Shown one piece after another: positions 21,300 through 32,239 of a DNA stretch of 64,000 nt. A model generated the notes under the pieces. That model worked only from the letters and a program-made list of their open reading frames with translations, was not told where the DNA came from and ran no database searches. Positions within the stretch are counted from its first letter, which is position 1; the number at the start of each line of letters is the position of its first letter. The position numbers were made by a program, and so were the translations under genes. This stretch comes from Isoetes taiwanensis (Eukaryota; Streptophyta; Lycopodiopsida; Isoetales; Isoetaceae), in assembly GCA_021234155.1 (NCBI GenBank), contig JAJEKV010000013.1:11024075-11088074 (forward strand), written 5' to 3'.

Positions 21300-21692
21300 C
21301 CACCCTCCAACAAGAGGGTTGCCCCCTACAGGCAACCCGAAAAGCTAATGTTGACATGTATTGATAGTTCAAGCGTCGATTTTCCAGCTAGTCTATTCTT
21401 TTCCCTAAAACTACAACTCTGGAGACTTCATTCTACACGAATTTGTAATCTACTTTGCAATCTATAGATCTGTATAACCGAAGAATAAGAAAAGATAAAC
21501 TTGATACCCTTAAAGGACAAAATAGACGAAGAAAAAAGCTAATGTTGACATGTGTCAACAGTTCGATAAAGCGTCAATTTCCCAGCTGATGTATTTTTTT
21601 TTTCGGCAGCTATAACTCCGGACACTCGGCTCTAAATGTAATCTACTTTGCAATCTATAGATATTTATAATGGAACGACAAGAAAAGACAAA
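21300..21692. repeat. About 195-bp tandem duplication with hairpin
   Basis: AAAAAGCTAATGTTGACATGT-type sequence occurs near 21338 and 21535. Each is followed by TTCAAGCGTCGATTTTCCAG or its variant TTCGATAAAGCGTCAATTTC, then by TAATCTACTTTGCAATCTAT and AGAT. A hairpin with arms GGGTTGCC and GGCAACCC lies at about 21313-21338. Blocks are shared with 15.54-15.80 kb. Confidence 0.7.
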
Positions 21693-22070
21693 ATCAATAA
21701 AATTAAGAGTGTGGCATTCATCTTCAATGGCTCCCATCTGAAGAGTTTGGCATTTATTTTCAATGGCTCCTTCATGTACCTTGTTTTCATGCTCCTCACA
21801 GCCCTATCTGTCCTTTTTCTTTAGGCTATGTGCACCAGTACACATGGACGCAATTGTTCGCCACCTCTTCATGGGCAAATGTTAGGTACTGCTGCACATC
21901 ACGGGCGAGTGTAGGATTAATCTGGCTTTTGTAGATGTGTGTTTTTTCTTTTGACATTTTTGAAAGCACTGGCATCCTAAAGCTTACCAAGGAAGCATGG
22001 AACAAGATATTTTTTCAAGTGAGCATGATCTTCATTATTCTGTATCTCTATACATCCTTGCTTATGAACA
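21693..22070. other. Intergenic, no gene seen
   Basis: No recognised feature apart from the direct repeat ATCTTCAATGGCTCC / ATTTTCAATGGCTCC at about 21720-21768. Confidence 0.5.
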
Positions 22071-22400
22071 TTTTTTTTTTTTTTTTTTTGAAGAATATAA
22101 GAATATATTAAACCACTAGAATGCGATCAAGTACAATGATAAGTGTGATGCTAAGAAATGAAGTGCCCATCATGATTCACAATCTGTAGGAATGTCGACC
22201 AAATTTCCCGCTTAACTGCGCCAGACAAACTTGAGACTTGGTAAGCCTGCCACAACTTATGCCTCAAGATCGGAACCAACCGAAAAGGGCTAAGCACTGC
22301 ATTCTGAAAGACCTTCGCTCTCCGTCTTTTCCAAATCAACCACAGAAGCCAAGCTCTGCATAAATAAGCACAATTTCATTAATTATGGACAATACCTGAA
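22071..22400 (-). mobile_element. LINE 3' fragment
   Basis: A poly-T of 19 at 22071-22089 is the A-tail of a minus-strand element whose last bases before it are TTCTTATATTCTTC. Inward, a frame at about 22151-22370 reads RAWLLWLIWKRRRAKVFQN followed by AVLSPFRLVPILRHKLWQA, the WLIWK-R-N/D-VF block that follows zf-RVT in plant LINE ORF2 proteins. Heavily 5'-truncated at about 22.4 kb. Confidence 0.75.
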
Positions 22401-22415
22401 TTTATGGACCATTTT

Positions 22416-22740
22416 TTAGTACACTTGGATGAATGACTCATTTTCATACACTAGTTGACATCCCCTCATGAAGTGTTGCATATGCCTCGCCAGAAGATGC
22501 ACCCGCATCTTAATAGTATTAGGTATCTTCTTCTTGTTTGATGGCTCCCAAGCGTAGTCGATAGTCTCCACTTCTATGCGGTCACTTGCAGTCGTTGGCC
22601 TCCATCTCTTCTTCCAACAATTGGCATAATTAGCTGGGTAGACTTGGTTCCTCATCATTAGGACGGATTTGGGGTCTGAAAATGGCCTCCTATCAGCCAT
22701 TCCACGTCATATTTCCGCTCTTTTTTTCCCATGCCACCTA
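22416..22740 (-). other. Unassigned ORF, sequence shared with 26.65-26.72 kb
   Basis: A 94-codon minus frame (DYAWEPSNKKKIPNTIKMRV...) with no recognised domain. Its 5' end (GGCCATTTTCAGACCCCAAA followed by TCC) recurs in inverted orientation at 26.68-26.70 kb beside the DUF7869 remnant, so it probably belongs to the same or a related element. Confidence 0.4.
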
Positions 22741-24191
22741 GGATACCAAAATCTCATCATTACAGATTTACTTGGAATATTCTCCCTAATAAGGGGGATT
22801 AGCATTCATGGCGCATATGTATTTAATTACGTTGGTTGTCGACAGTGATGCAACATGTGGCGCTTCTAAAAAGCCACTTGCATTATAGCATACCGCAACT
22901 CATGGCGGTGCCTCTTGGTTTGTCGGATACCAAGCGTCGCACATTCTACCGATTCTTGCGCTATTTTCATTTTAGAGGCCATGGCCATACAAACTTCCGC
23001 CCCACATTTCAAAAATTTGAATGTGTAGGTTGAAGCTTTGTATCGACTTTCATTTCGAGGGCGCCAAGCAATGCTTTATGGGTGGTTCACATGGAGAAGT
23101 TTAGGCCCTCCTTTGAGTTCTGGCGAGTCAAGATCGATTAAAAATTCAGTATTTGCATCAGCCTACATAAGTTGGATCTTGCAAGGGCTGATTTTCCAAA
23201 ATGGGGCTGAATTTTTTGCCTCGGCCCAAAGGTGTTTTTAAGCGGCCGTCAAGTAGCTTTGTCCATGTGAACCCAAAGATTAACCGGGATCTTTACTTCA
23301 TCCCAATGGGCTTTTCCCCCCTACAATTCAAAATTTGAATTTGCTTAATGTATAAAAGCATGGATTGTAGGAGAATGGACTTTTCGATTTCCATATGCAC
23401 GTTGCAAATTTCAAAACGAGGTTAGTACGGACGTTCGCTCACACCTAAGCAAATTGTCTTTGGGGCATACAAATTGTACACCTTCATTTCGCGTGGCGTC
23501 GCGATCCACGCAAAATATGGAAGCTCCAAATGATGTGTGGATAAGGATCCAACCCCTCACTCACGAATATGCTCCGGTCTTCAATCGCAAAAAAAGAGGT
23601 CTAAAAATAAGAACTTAGACCTCGGCGTGTTGTGTCTTGCGCGGGCTCAAAAGTGTTGACATCCGGGCGGATGGCGGTTTATATCCATTGGATTAGTTGA
23701 GTGGCAAGAAACCGCCATTTCGGGGCGTTTCAAGTTTAGTCCGATTTTGTGGTGACTGTAAACTCTCGGCCTCCTAGGATATTGTGAGAGATTGAGAGAG
23801 GATGAAGGCATTCGAATCGAATACTGATTCCTTGAGATGAGCCGCCCGATAAGGAAGGGAAATGTCCGTGAAGATGCTAATAAATGACATTATACTTTGC
23901 AATGTGAAGGGTTTATACATTCTTGAAGTACAAAGGTTATGGTGTTTGTGTTTAGATATCGCTAATACAAGAAGGCTTTGACTACCTTTAACAATAGATT
24001 CCTTTAAAACTCTATTGCTATTTGAATTATAGCAAAAATGAGTCTTGAAACTCTTTAAGTAGTAGAAGAACTCTTTGACTAGTTATCCATTTGATGACCA
24101 TTTTTTAAGAAAATATGATATGTGACATTCTTATATGCAAACATTCATAAAATTTATGAACATTGAAGGTCAAAGCCATCCTTGTTTAAAG
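22741..24191. other. Intergenic, possibly element-derived
   Basis: No gene recognised. Composition of the first 1 kb is less AT-rich than the flanks and similar to 26-38 kb. Confidence 0.35.
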
Positions 24192-25827
24192 AGGATCATA
24201 TGATGCGAAATCTTCATGCGCAGAAGTAATTGCATATAAGAAATTCACCTGGTGTGATCCTTGCGTAAAAAAGTAAATAGAAACACAAATATTCAACTTA
24301 CAACTTAGCGTAAACAAATAGTATTTTAATAAACCAACACTTTATATACTAACACTTTACACTTTAAATAAGATATTTCTTTCTTTCCTTTTACTTGAAA
24401 GCTATTTTTTTCAAGATGGATCACACCAAGCTTTAATAATACATATGCAAAAAAAGGGACACACTAAATTCGCATGGTGTGATCCACTTTCTTATTTGTT
24501 GTCAAATTAAAATTAAACACAAGTACTCATTCCTATTTGTATCTAAAATGCTTTACCACTCTTAAGTACATAAGTCATTATCCCTTTTCAAAGAGCATAT
24601 TATTTTTCAAGAAGGATCACACCAAGCGAATAGTACATATGCAACAAAAATGGAACACACTAAATTCGCATCGTGTGATCCACTTTCTTATTTGTTGTCA
24701 AATTAAAATTAAACACAAGTACCCCTTCTCATTTAATGCTTTACCACCCCAAGTGCATAAAGTTATTAGTCCTTTTCAAAGAGCATATCTTTTTTTAAGA
24801 AGGATCACATCAAGCATCCTATTTGCATCTAAAATACTTTACCAACTCTAGTAGTACATAAAGTTATTAGCCCTTTTCAAAAAGCAAACACTTTATCAAT
24901 AAATGAGCACGTCACATATCCACACTTAACTTCAAATAAGACACATATGTATTTCTTTTATTAAAAGATAATCAAAGTAATTTTACTATAGGAAGTCATG
25001 TTTTTCCAAAAAGATCACACCAAGCGAATTTTGTATAAGCTAAAAGGTTGGAATATACTAAATTCGCATGGTGTGATCCACTTTCTTGTTTGTTGTCAAT
25101 AGATAATAACACCAAGTCCCTCATCAATAGTCTCTCATTTGCATATAAAATATGTATCATTCCAAGTTATATTATGTTTTTCGAAGAGGGTTCCAAAGCA
25201 AAATACAAACACATAATCAATAAGCCAACACTTTACCAACAACCAAAGCTTTATTAAATAAGATTTTTATGTTATTTTATCAAACCTAACAATGTTTCCA
25301 TATGTGACACTTTGAGTTAACCCGATCCAAAGGCTCATGAAAGCGACATTTTATACAATATGTCTTTGGAGCTTTTGTGTGTCGTGGCATTAGTAAACAC
25401 CTCTAATGGAGCAAATATTTTGTAACTCATTTTTCAACAACCCGGATGCACGCCTTATCAAACATTTCTTCATTGCAAGGACACCATTCTCATAAGGCTT
25501 GCACAATTAAACTAAACGAGGTCATGGGGCGACTTTCAAGCTCGGCTCCACAATTTTACAACGTAAAACTAGATGCCCATTGCCCCTGAATGTATATCTT
25601 GGAAAAGCATGTCTCTTATGTCCATATGTTAGACAACAACGATGCCAAGAATGCTTTTCCCTAGTCCCAAATCCCCGACATCCGATAAATATAGCCCAAA
25701 GAAAAATATTTGATTCAAAGGAGTGAGTATAAATCAAGAAGAGAGAAGAAAAAAGCAAAGGATCACATGACGCGAAATCTCACTACACATTTACAAAGTG
25801 CATATGCATTTTCGCATGGTGTGATCC
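24192..25827. repeat. Array of 68-bp hairpin units with GGATCACACC ends
   Basis: Five complete units (24192-24260, 24418-24484, 24613-24681, 25012-25079, 25760-25827) and a half unit (24802-24815). Each begins GGATCACACCAAGCGAAT or a variant and ends with its inverse, ATTCGCATGGTGTGATCC. Each has an ACATATGCA-type core and an A-rich segment. The central units sit in a larger repeat of about 190-210 bp that also carries CTTTCTTATTTGTTGTCAAA, TTAAACACAAGTAC, CTTTACCAC and CTTTTCAAAGAGCATAT. All units point the same way. This looks like a MITE that has become part of a satellite, or a satellite with a built-in hairpin. Confidence 0.85.
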
Positions 25828-26710
25828 ATGTATTATTGAGGATGCAAATTTGCAAATATCCTCCTCTTCAAACCCCTTCCCCCCCCCTTCCCTTTTTTTT
25901 TGCAATATACTATCCATAGCATTTATTTTGAACCCTATAGTTCTACCTATTCATTGCGTATGAATGTCGCCCTCCCGCGATGTAACTCCATAGTCATCCT
26001 TCGTTAAGGATAGCATTCTCACCCACAAAGCCTATGGATAGATATCCTTCCACCGCCATGCCTTTATTGTTTTGTAAGTGATGAACTGCGAGAAGCAATG
26101 TAGGAGTACTAGGAGCAATGATGGATGCAATTAGAGATACTGATCGGTTTTGAATTGTTGTAGAATGAATGGCGAAGAAGCAATACGATGAATGGGAAGA
26201 GTCTGAAAAGTAGGAAAACTTCGAATGAAAATTTGGGTAGTAAAACATGGCATGTAACGTCGTTTGCTTGTCCGCACATCGCCTGCCGTTGTTGCTTAAT
26301 TCTATGCTAAGCCCAAAAACACGGACACTTATTGGAGACTTGGATTCCCAAATGAAGAGCCGAAGGCGAGAGGATGCAATGGCGGCGCTAATGTGAACAA
26401 TGGAAATCTTGGTGCCAAAATTTGAAAAAGTGGTTGGTGCATGTGGGCATGTGCTGATGGCGGAAAAAAGTAGCCATTATTTTGGTCCGATCACGATTTT
26501 CGAAAAATGCGGGCCATTAATGTGGTTGCAATGAATGCACAAACATATCCTATGAAATTTTGCCATGTGGATGCCAAGTAAGCCTGCTCCTCTTTCTACT
26601 TGCCAACTAATACTTTTTTGGAAAAAATGCGCAAACATCATTGGTCATGAAACATGGCGTGGAATTGCGGCATCCAAGATAAGGGCCATTTTGAGACCCC
26701 AAATCCAGCC
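25828..26710. other. Intergenic, no gene seen
   Basis: A C-rich tract with A/T-run lies at 25870-25905. Otherwise anonymous. The right part probably belongs to the flank of the DUF7869 element. Confidence 0.4.
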
Positions 26711-28302
26711 CTAATGTGGGATTGGCTCCCACCAAGTCACGAGAATAGTCTCAAAGTTCTCCTTCTTATCATCCATTTGTGGGTCCTCGGTAGCTAGGGC
26801 CCACCCAAGTTGGGCACAACACATCATCGTGTATGCCATAATAAACATACCTTTCTTCAAATCTTTGTATGGGTTGAATTCCGGCCGCGGGTTTGTCCTT
26901 CCGGGGCCGACATAAGGAGGAGTGATAGTAATTGGCTCTACCACTTCAGACTACATGAGGTGGAGCTTGTGCTTGCCTAGTACATGGCGAGGAAGTCATT
27001 ATAAGTGCCTTTGTCAACTGATGTTCCCAGAAGTTCTTGCAAGAGTTTCATCCAATATTCAATCGTTGGCGTGGAATCGTCTTGGAGTAGTTGGCGGTTC
27101 GAGCACCTTTGTTAGACGTTGAACAAACAACCCAATGCAATATATGCTTGTGGATCTTGTTTCAAAGGGCCAAGGTCCTTCACCGATTTCTTGGGAGGAA
27201 GCGACTTAGATATCAAATCGGCATCATGGGCTTCCCGTCCTCTTTTCTTTCCACATCTTTATTCCACCCGTAAAGAAAAGCAAACCAATCTAGGTAAGTG
27301 GGTCTAGTTTTGTAATACATGGTGGCCAATCACCATTCATATAGCGAATCTGAAAGTTAGAGGGGTGGTATGACTGTCAATCTATCATCCCCATCCGGTA
27401 TGTAGCCTTCTATAAAACCCTTCCAATCCGGAACTTTGTCAACAACATAGGGGGCGGTGTATTCAAGTTGCATTTGTGGAATTCATACAGATGGTTTCGG
27501 CATTGTGAGCACCTCTTCTTCTTTAAAGATGTAGAGAAGTTACCAAACAAGGCATCGATATCATCATGTGTGTGGGGCATCATGAACCCTAGCTCAATCT
27601 CTTCAAACACACCAAGATATACTAGGTAAGAAAGATAGGAGAAGACATACCTATTCTTGTTACGTCCCTGTCGTTGTCCAAATTACCAAATAAAGTATCT
27701 TGGGCGAGGCTTCAATGATGGTCCCCGTGCACGTGGCAAATTAGCGTATCTTGGTATTGGATAGTGACAACTTTGACTCCAAAGGCCGTTGTGTCTACGC
27801 AATGAGGGAGACCCATTTTGGAGGCGATGATTCAAAATCGGCGGTGGCCTCCCCGCATACTTCGTGCCCCATCTCTAATCTCTTCAAGATGCTATTCAAA
27901 GAACCTACATGGAAGTTAGAGTCATCCGCCCCATAAGTCCAGGCAAAGTTTCCATAAGATCCATTCCCATGACCATGAGTCAATGCACCCGACCAATGTC
28001 GTTTTTCAGCTTGTCAAGTCTCGGAGAGACTTTACTGATTGTTGCAATTTTGGAATCATTGTTTTGGCTTGATCCATTTTGTGTCGAATAATACAAAGAT
28101 ATTGGCCGGATACTGTGGGGAGTATAATCTCCACGACCAATATCGTGTGTGCGACCGCGAGGCTGCTCGATCTATGCGCTCTTCTTTCATCATGCAACAT
28201 CCTCCTCTCTCCTTCATCTTTGGTCTTGGTAACCGTGCGGATCACCTCACATGTATCGCATTTGGAGAATGCAATTTTCTTTGGCGACATCGCCGGCGTC
28301 AA
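26711..28302 (-). pseudogene. DUF7869-type transposon protein, decayed
   Basis: Read on minus, frames in order give the hallmarks of DUF7869 proteins, a eukaryotic, transposon-associated family of unproven biochemistry. FSKCDTCEVIRTVTKTKDE is the N-terminal Cys block. RHKMDQAKTMIPKLQ lies at about 28077. HGHGNGSYGNFAWTYG and LNSILKRLE lie at 27.9 kb. LDN, then, after a frameshift, NKNRYVFSYLSYLVYLGVF runs into EEIELGFMMPHTHDDIDALF at 27.57 kb. A C-terminal module reads FNPYKDLKKGMFIMAYT followed by TILVTWWEP at 26.75 kb. At least four frame changes and a gap of about 470 bp between the HTHDDID block and the C-terminal module show it is dead or heavily interrupted. No terminal repeats were found. 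Confidence 0.8.
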
Positions 28303-29728
28303 AACTCCGCCTCCACGTTCTATGAAAACCTGTCGGTGATACCTTCTTGCCGATCAATGCCACAACCTCTACATTAACCTCTTCTAGAATCTTTGGACTT
28401 AAAAAACATTGCGTGCAACTTCGACATTCTCTCTATCCCTCCTCGTTTCTCCTGCTCACGGTTGGGGCAAGGATTCACCGTTCTCCCTCACGAACATGGA
28501 AAACACACTCACATGCCAACGTCGAGGAGCGAGGCTTCAAGGTGCCACAGATTACCATGTTAGGCCTTGCGTGCACCCTCAAGAAATTGGGCCTTCCATT
28601 TCGGATCATGGAGACTTTGAGATCCCGGACCAAGGTACCACGCCCTTTTGGCGAGATTCCCCTGCGGCACAATCGTCCCACTCTTCGACCTTTCATGTTG
28701 TTGGCCCGAACATGTCATAAACAAAAGTAACCCTATCACTTGATTTCATGGCAAGGAATTCCTTTACAGCATGTTAACAACTTGATTCCTAGAGAACCCG
28801 ACACAACACCTATTCTTGCAACACAAGGTCCTCCCCTGTAAGTGAGGATAGCATTCCGAGTGGTGAGACGAGCAAGCTTTGGTGGCCTAACAACCTTCCC
28901 CGGGTTGTCGGAATGAAAAGTGTAATGTCGTTTCTCATAATTTGGGTGCTTCGATGCTCGAGCTCCCCCGGCCGGACACAATATCTCGCTTCCCCGTTGC
29001 GGTCTTTGCGGTCAATATCTCCGAGACCTTTACTCCGTCAACACCGACGCAGGTCATTGCTCCATCTCACGAGCATCCCGGCCGGCACGCAAGCAACCAC
29101 GGCAACGGATGTTCACTTCCGTAAGGGAGGGAAACCTTCGATTCTGATACTCCCACAAACTTGAAACCCGCAAACTGGTCACAAATCGCATCATCGGGGC
29201 CGTTGAAAGATATGAATCCCTTCCGGCAATAATGGAGTCGCATGAGTGCCATATCTCACAATCCTTTTCAAGAAAGGGTATATCTTGTCGGGGTTGTGTC
29301 TCCTTCCCCACCGCTTGTCCGCTGTCTTTTTCGGGACGGCGTCATTAGCGACGACTCACGAGCATCTTCACTTCTCCGTAATCGAATGAGCCCCTCGGCT
29401 TCTCGCTATTGTGGTTGCATCCGGAGTTGGCCGGGGAAGGGTATGGTGGCGCCGAACACTTCCTCCACACCTACGCCGGTAGTCCTTTCGATATCTCCTT
29501 GAAGTGGCATTGTGTCATTTGCCCCACAACTCCCTTTGCTACTAGATGTTCATTAAGGAAGAGATACACAACCTTGCACAAGGATTTGAAGAGTGTTAAA
29601 ATCGAGTAAGGAAGACGAGAAAGCAATGCAAATGACCTGGGGACTCCCATTCAATGGTTACAAGGACAATAAAATTGGTGGTGCCCTTTTACGTATGAGG
29701 TGTTTAGATTCCCTTGTATAAGGTTAGT
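28303..29728. other. Probable upstream part of the DUF7869 element, unreadable
   Basis: GC-richer than the flanks. Many short overlapping ORFs on both strands without a recognised domain. Likely the degenerate N-terminal part or promoter of the same element. Confidence 0.35.
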
Positions 29729-30240
29729 ATTGGATGCAATAAGTCTCACAATGGGTAGAAAAGAAGGTTCTCACTCAAGAGGCCATATCAGCGCATAAAT
29801 TGGGCCAAATTTGTTCATTGTGGGTGGTAGAGGAGTCAGAAGTAGGCACACACTCGGCCCCACGCCAGAAGGTAGCCGTCACCAAGAGAAAACATATTCG
29901 GGATACAAATTGGCCTAATTTACCTATCCGGTCATCTACGAAAGGGGACAATATGGGCATCACCCAATTTGTCCCATTGTTGCAATTGGTGACGCCCCAA
30001 TTTGAACCGGCTCAGCTATATAAGGGTATTATTGATGCCGGTCGCCTCACAATGGGTACAAAAAGAAGGTTGTCGCTTCCGAAAGGACATATCCATGCAA
30101 GACAAATTGGGCCCGGCCAATTTGTTCTGTGGTGTTAAAGACCGTGAAGCAGGCGTGAGACTTCAATTTAGTTGTCACCAAGATAAAACACCTGATATAT
30201 GGTTGCCCATCCCGCAGTTTCACCTACCTCGTCACCTACA
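29729..30240. repeat. About 302-bp degenerate tandem duplication
   Basis: Unit 1 from about 29729 and unit 2 from about 30031 share TCACAATGGGTA, AGAAGGTT, CATATC, AAATTGGGCC, AATTTGTTC and TAGCCGTCACCAAGA / TAGTTGTCACCAAGA in the same order. Both carry AAATTGGGC-type inverted boxes. Confidence 0.7.
30103..30124. repeat. AAATTGGGC palindrome
   Basis: Perfect 8-bp arms CAAATTGG / CCAATTTG around GCCCGG. Confidence 0.8.
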
Positions 30241-31602
30241 CATACACAAACTAAGAGAACTAAGGAGGCGTATTACTAACTGAATTTTATCATTGAGCTC
30301 CCAAAACAAATACAATCGAAAGCATTGAAGGGCCCGACTACACAAACAAGGGTTAATGGAAAAATAGCGGCACACAAATCCGCATGACAATTTCGGGAAA
30401 AGGGGCGGAATCGCATCGAAATTTAGAGTTTATGTAAATGTGGCGATAACCCGGGTGAATGAGGAGGAGTAAATCAAGGGTCAAGCCATCGAAAAAGGCG
30501 TGAATGGAAAGGTGTGAATGAACAAAGCGTGCTTGAAGAGGTGCGAATAAACGGCCAGGTGAATGGAAAGGCGTGATTGATAAAAAACGGGTCACATCAC
30601 ATTTGGCAATTACACATCGAGGTATGGCGAATTTAAGCGTGGGAGCAAAGACAAACCTTTGGAGATCTCGTGGCCATGAATATGAATCAAGATGTTTTGC
30701 GTCTTGTAGAAAAGATAGTAGCCAAACAAGGCACCTTAAAAAACAACAGTTTGAAGCGCATTTACATTTAAACATGAATTCCCCAAAATTTGAATGTAAT
30801 TTCCCCCAATTTTTAAAGTTAAATGTCCCACCTAATTTCGAAATAATATGTCCGTCCCGGAACTTTGAAACACAAGTTCCGCCCTAAAGCATACGTCGCG
30901 ACACGTGCATGACTCGAATTAATTTTGGGGGCTTTTAAATGGCAATTTGAAATTCAAAAAAATCCAGCACTCATTATTAAGGTCCACAATTAATTCCTCA
31001 CGCCGAACCCATCAACGGTCCATTTTTATTTCAAAGGGCCAAGGCGGCATGCACGACGCGTGTCTTCGCCCTAAGAGGGTCCATAACCCTTTAAAAGCCC
31101 CTCATTCTCCTCATTGCGCAGATTTAGAAAATTCGTGCTTCTTTGGCGCTTTGTGCTCAAAAGCTAAACACCGCCGCCTTCATATTTCTTAGCCACGAAA
31201 GTCGTTCTCGGCCAAGACTATACTCCCGAACCAAATGGAAACTTTGGATCGAGCTCTTGGCGCCTTGTGTCTCTCGGTAAACGTCGCCGTCACGTTGGCC
31301 TTCCTCTGCTGCATTGACCCATCGGGCCAAAAACCCCCTCAGACACCAAGGAATTCCCTGCAGTTTGATGGCATCTCGCCCACCACCGGTGGCAAAGGTA
31401 AGGTGGACTACTTTCTTAATATAAACTTGGCTTGCGATTAAGTATCGGCTATAACATCTCGACATATGAACATCTTCTAGATGCCTCACTTTGGTCCCCA
31501 GATGTGTATACCAGAGTCTGCGAGGCGAATAGGGCAATTGCTTCCCTTTGGGGTGTTTCATTTTGCAAAACATTGGACTTTTTCCCTAACACTAGCGTGG
31601 GC
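30241..31602. other. No gene seen
   Basis: Overlapping short ORFs on both strands, none recognised. The 30.75-30.90 kb stretch has four AATTT-type boxes separated by C-runs. Confidence 0.35.
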
Positions 31603-31852
31603 GGGCCCAATTTACTTATCCCCACACCATCAATGTGGGCGGGGCCGCCAGGTTGCCTATCCGGAGCACAAAGTGGGGAGACGCCGGTTATAGATCCACA
31701 GAAACGACTACCTTTGATGGTAGACTTGGGGTACTAAATTGGGCGTCGCCCAATTTACTCCCTACCCAAGTCTACCATCCAAGGAAGTCAGGTTTCTCCG
31801 GGATAGGCAAACCGGGCCCACTTTGGTGTGAGGGGATAAGTAAATTGGGCTC
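31603..31852. repeat. 250-bp imperfect foldback
   Basis: The left side reads GCCCAATTTACTTATCCCC, then CAAAGTGGGG, a GAAAC box, GATGGTAGACTTGGG and TAAATTGGGCG. The right side carries the inverse of each block in mirrored order: CGCCCAATTTA, CCCAAGTCTACCATC, GGTTTCTCC, CCCACTTTG and GGGGATAAGTAAATTGGGC. The innermost core (31734-31756) has 11-bp perfect arms around a single T. Indels and a duplication of a GTGGGCGGG-type segment on the left make the arms unequal. Confidence 0.85.
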
Positions 31853-31861
31853 ACCAATTTA
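31841..31861. repeat. AAATTGGGC palindrome
   Basis: Perfect 8-bp arms TAAATTGG / CCAATTTA around GCTCA, overlapping the outer end of the 250-bp foldback. Confidence 0.8.
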
Positions 31862-31963
31862 GTATGCGTAGGATCCGGGTAAAAATTGGCGGGCTCAATT
31901 TGGCCCCCTCGCGGATACAATCGTCTCCTCTCACTCAAGGCTCACCATGAGTTGAGCCGAAAG

Positions 31964-31986
31964 CAAATTGGGCGGGCCCCAATTTG
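31964..31986. repeat. AAATTGGGC palindrome
   Basis: Perfect 9-bp arms CAAATTGGG / CCCAATTTG around CGGGC. Confidence 0.85.
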
Positions 31987-32002
31987 GTGTCTTGGGGATC
32001 GT

Positions 32003-32027
32003 GGCAAATTGGGCGGCCGAATTTGCC
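32003..32027. repeat. AAATTGGGC palindrome
   Basis: Perfect 8-bp arms GGCAAATT / AATTTGCC around GGGCGGCCG, which is itself nearly palindromic. Confidence 0.8.
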
Positions 32028-32239
32028 TCCATCGACAACAACCTCTTCAGCCCCAAGTCTCCCAAGTACTAACGCTTACTTTCCGCTTCTGGCAGAATTA
32101 ATATGGCGCCAACAAAGCGGCATCGCCGGTTCCCTGTCATTCGACCCAAATTTGCAGAGAGGCTATTGCAATAGAGAATGCAAGAACGTAAGAAGAGAAA
32201 GAACTGTTCTGTTGGCATCCGTGTTGTGCCAATGAAATT

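Noticed and set aside
24192-25827. CRISPR-like repeat-spacer array
   Set aside because: The DNA is eukaryotic, units are 68 bp with inverted ends, spacing is 120-680 bp and the spacers themselves are repeated.
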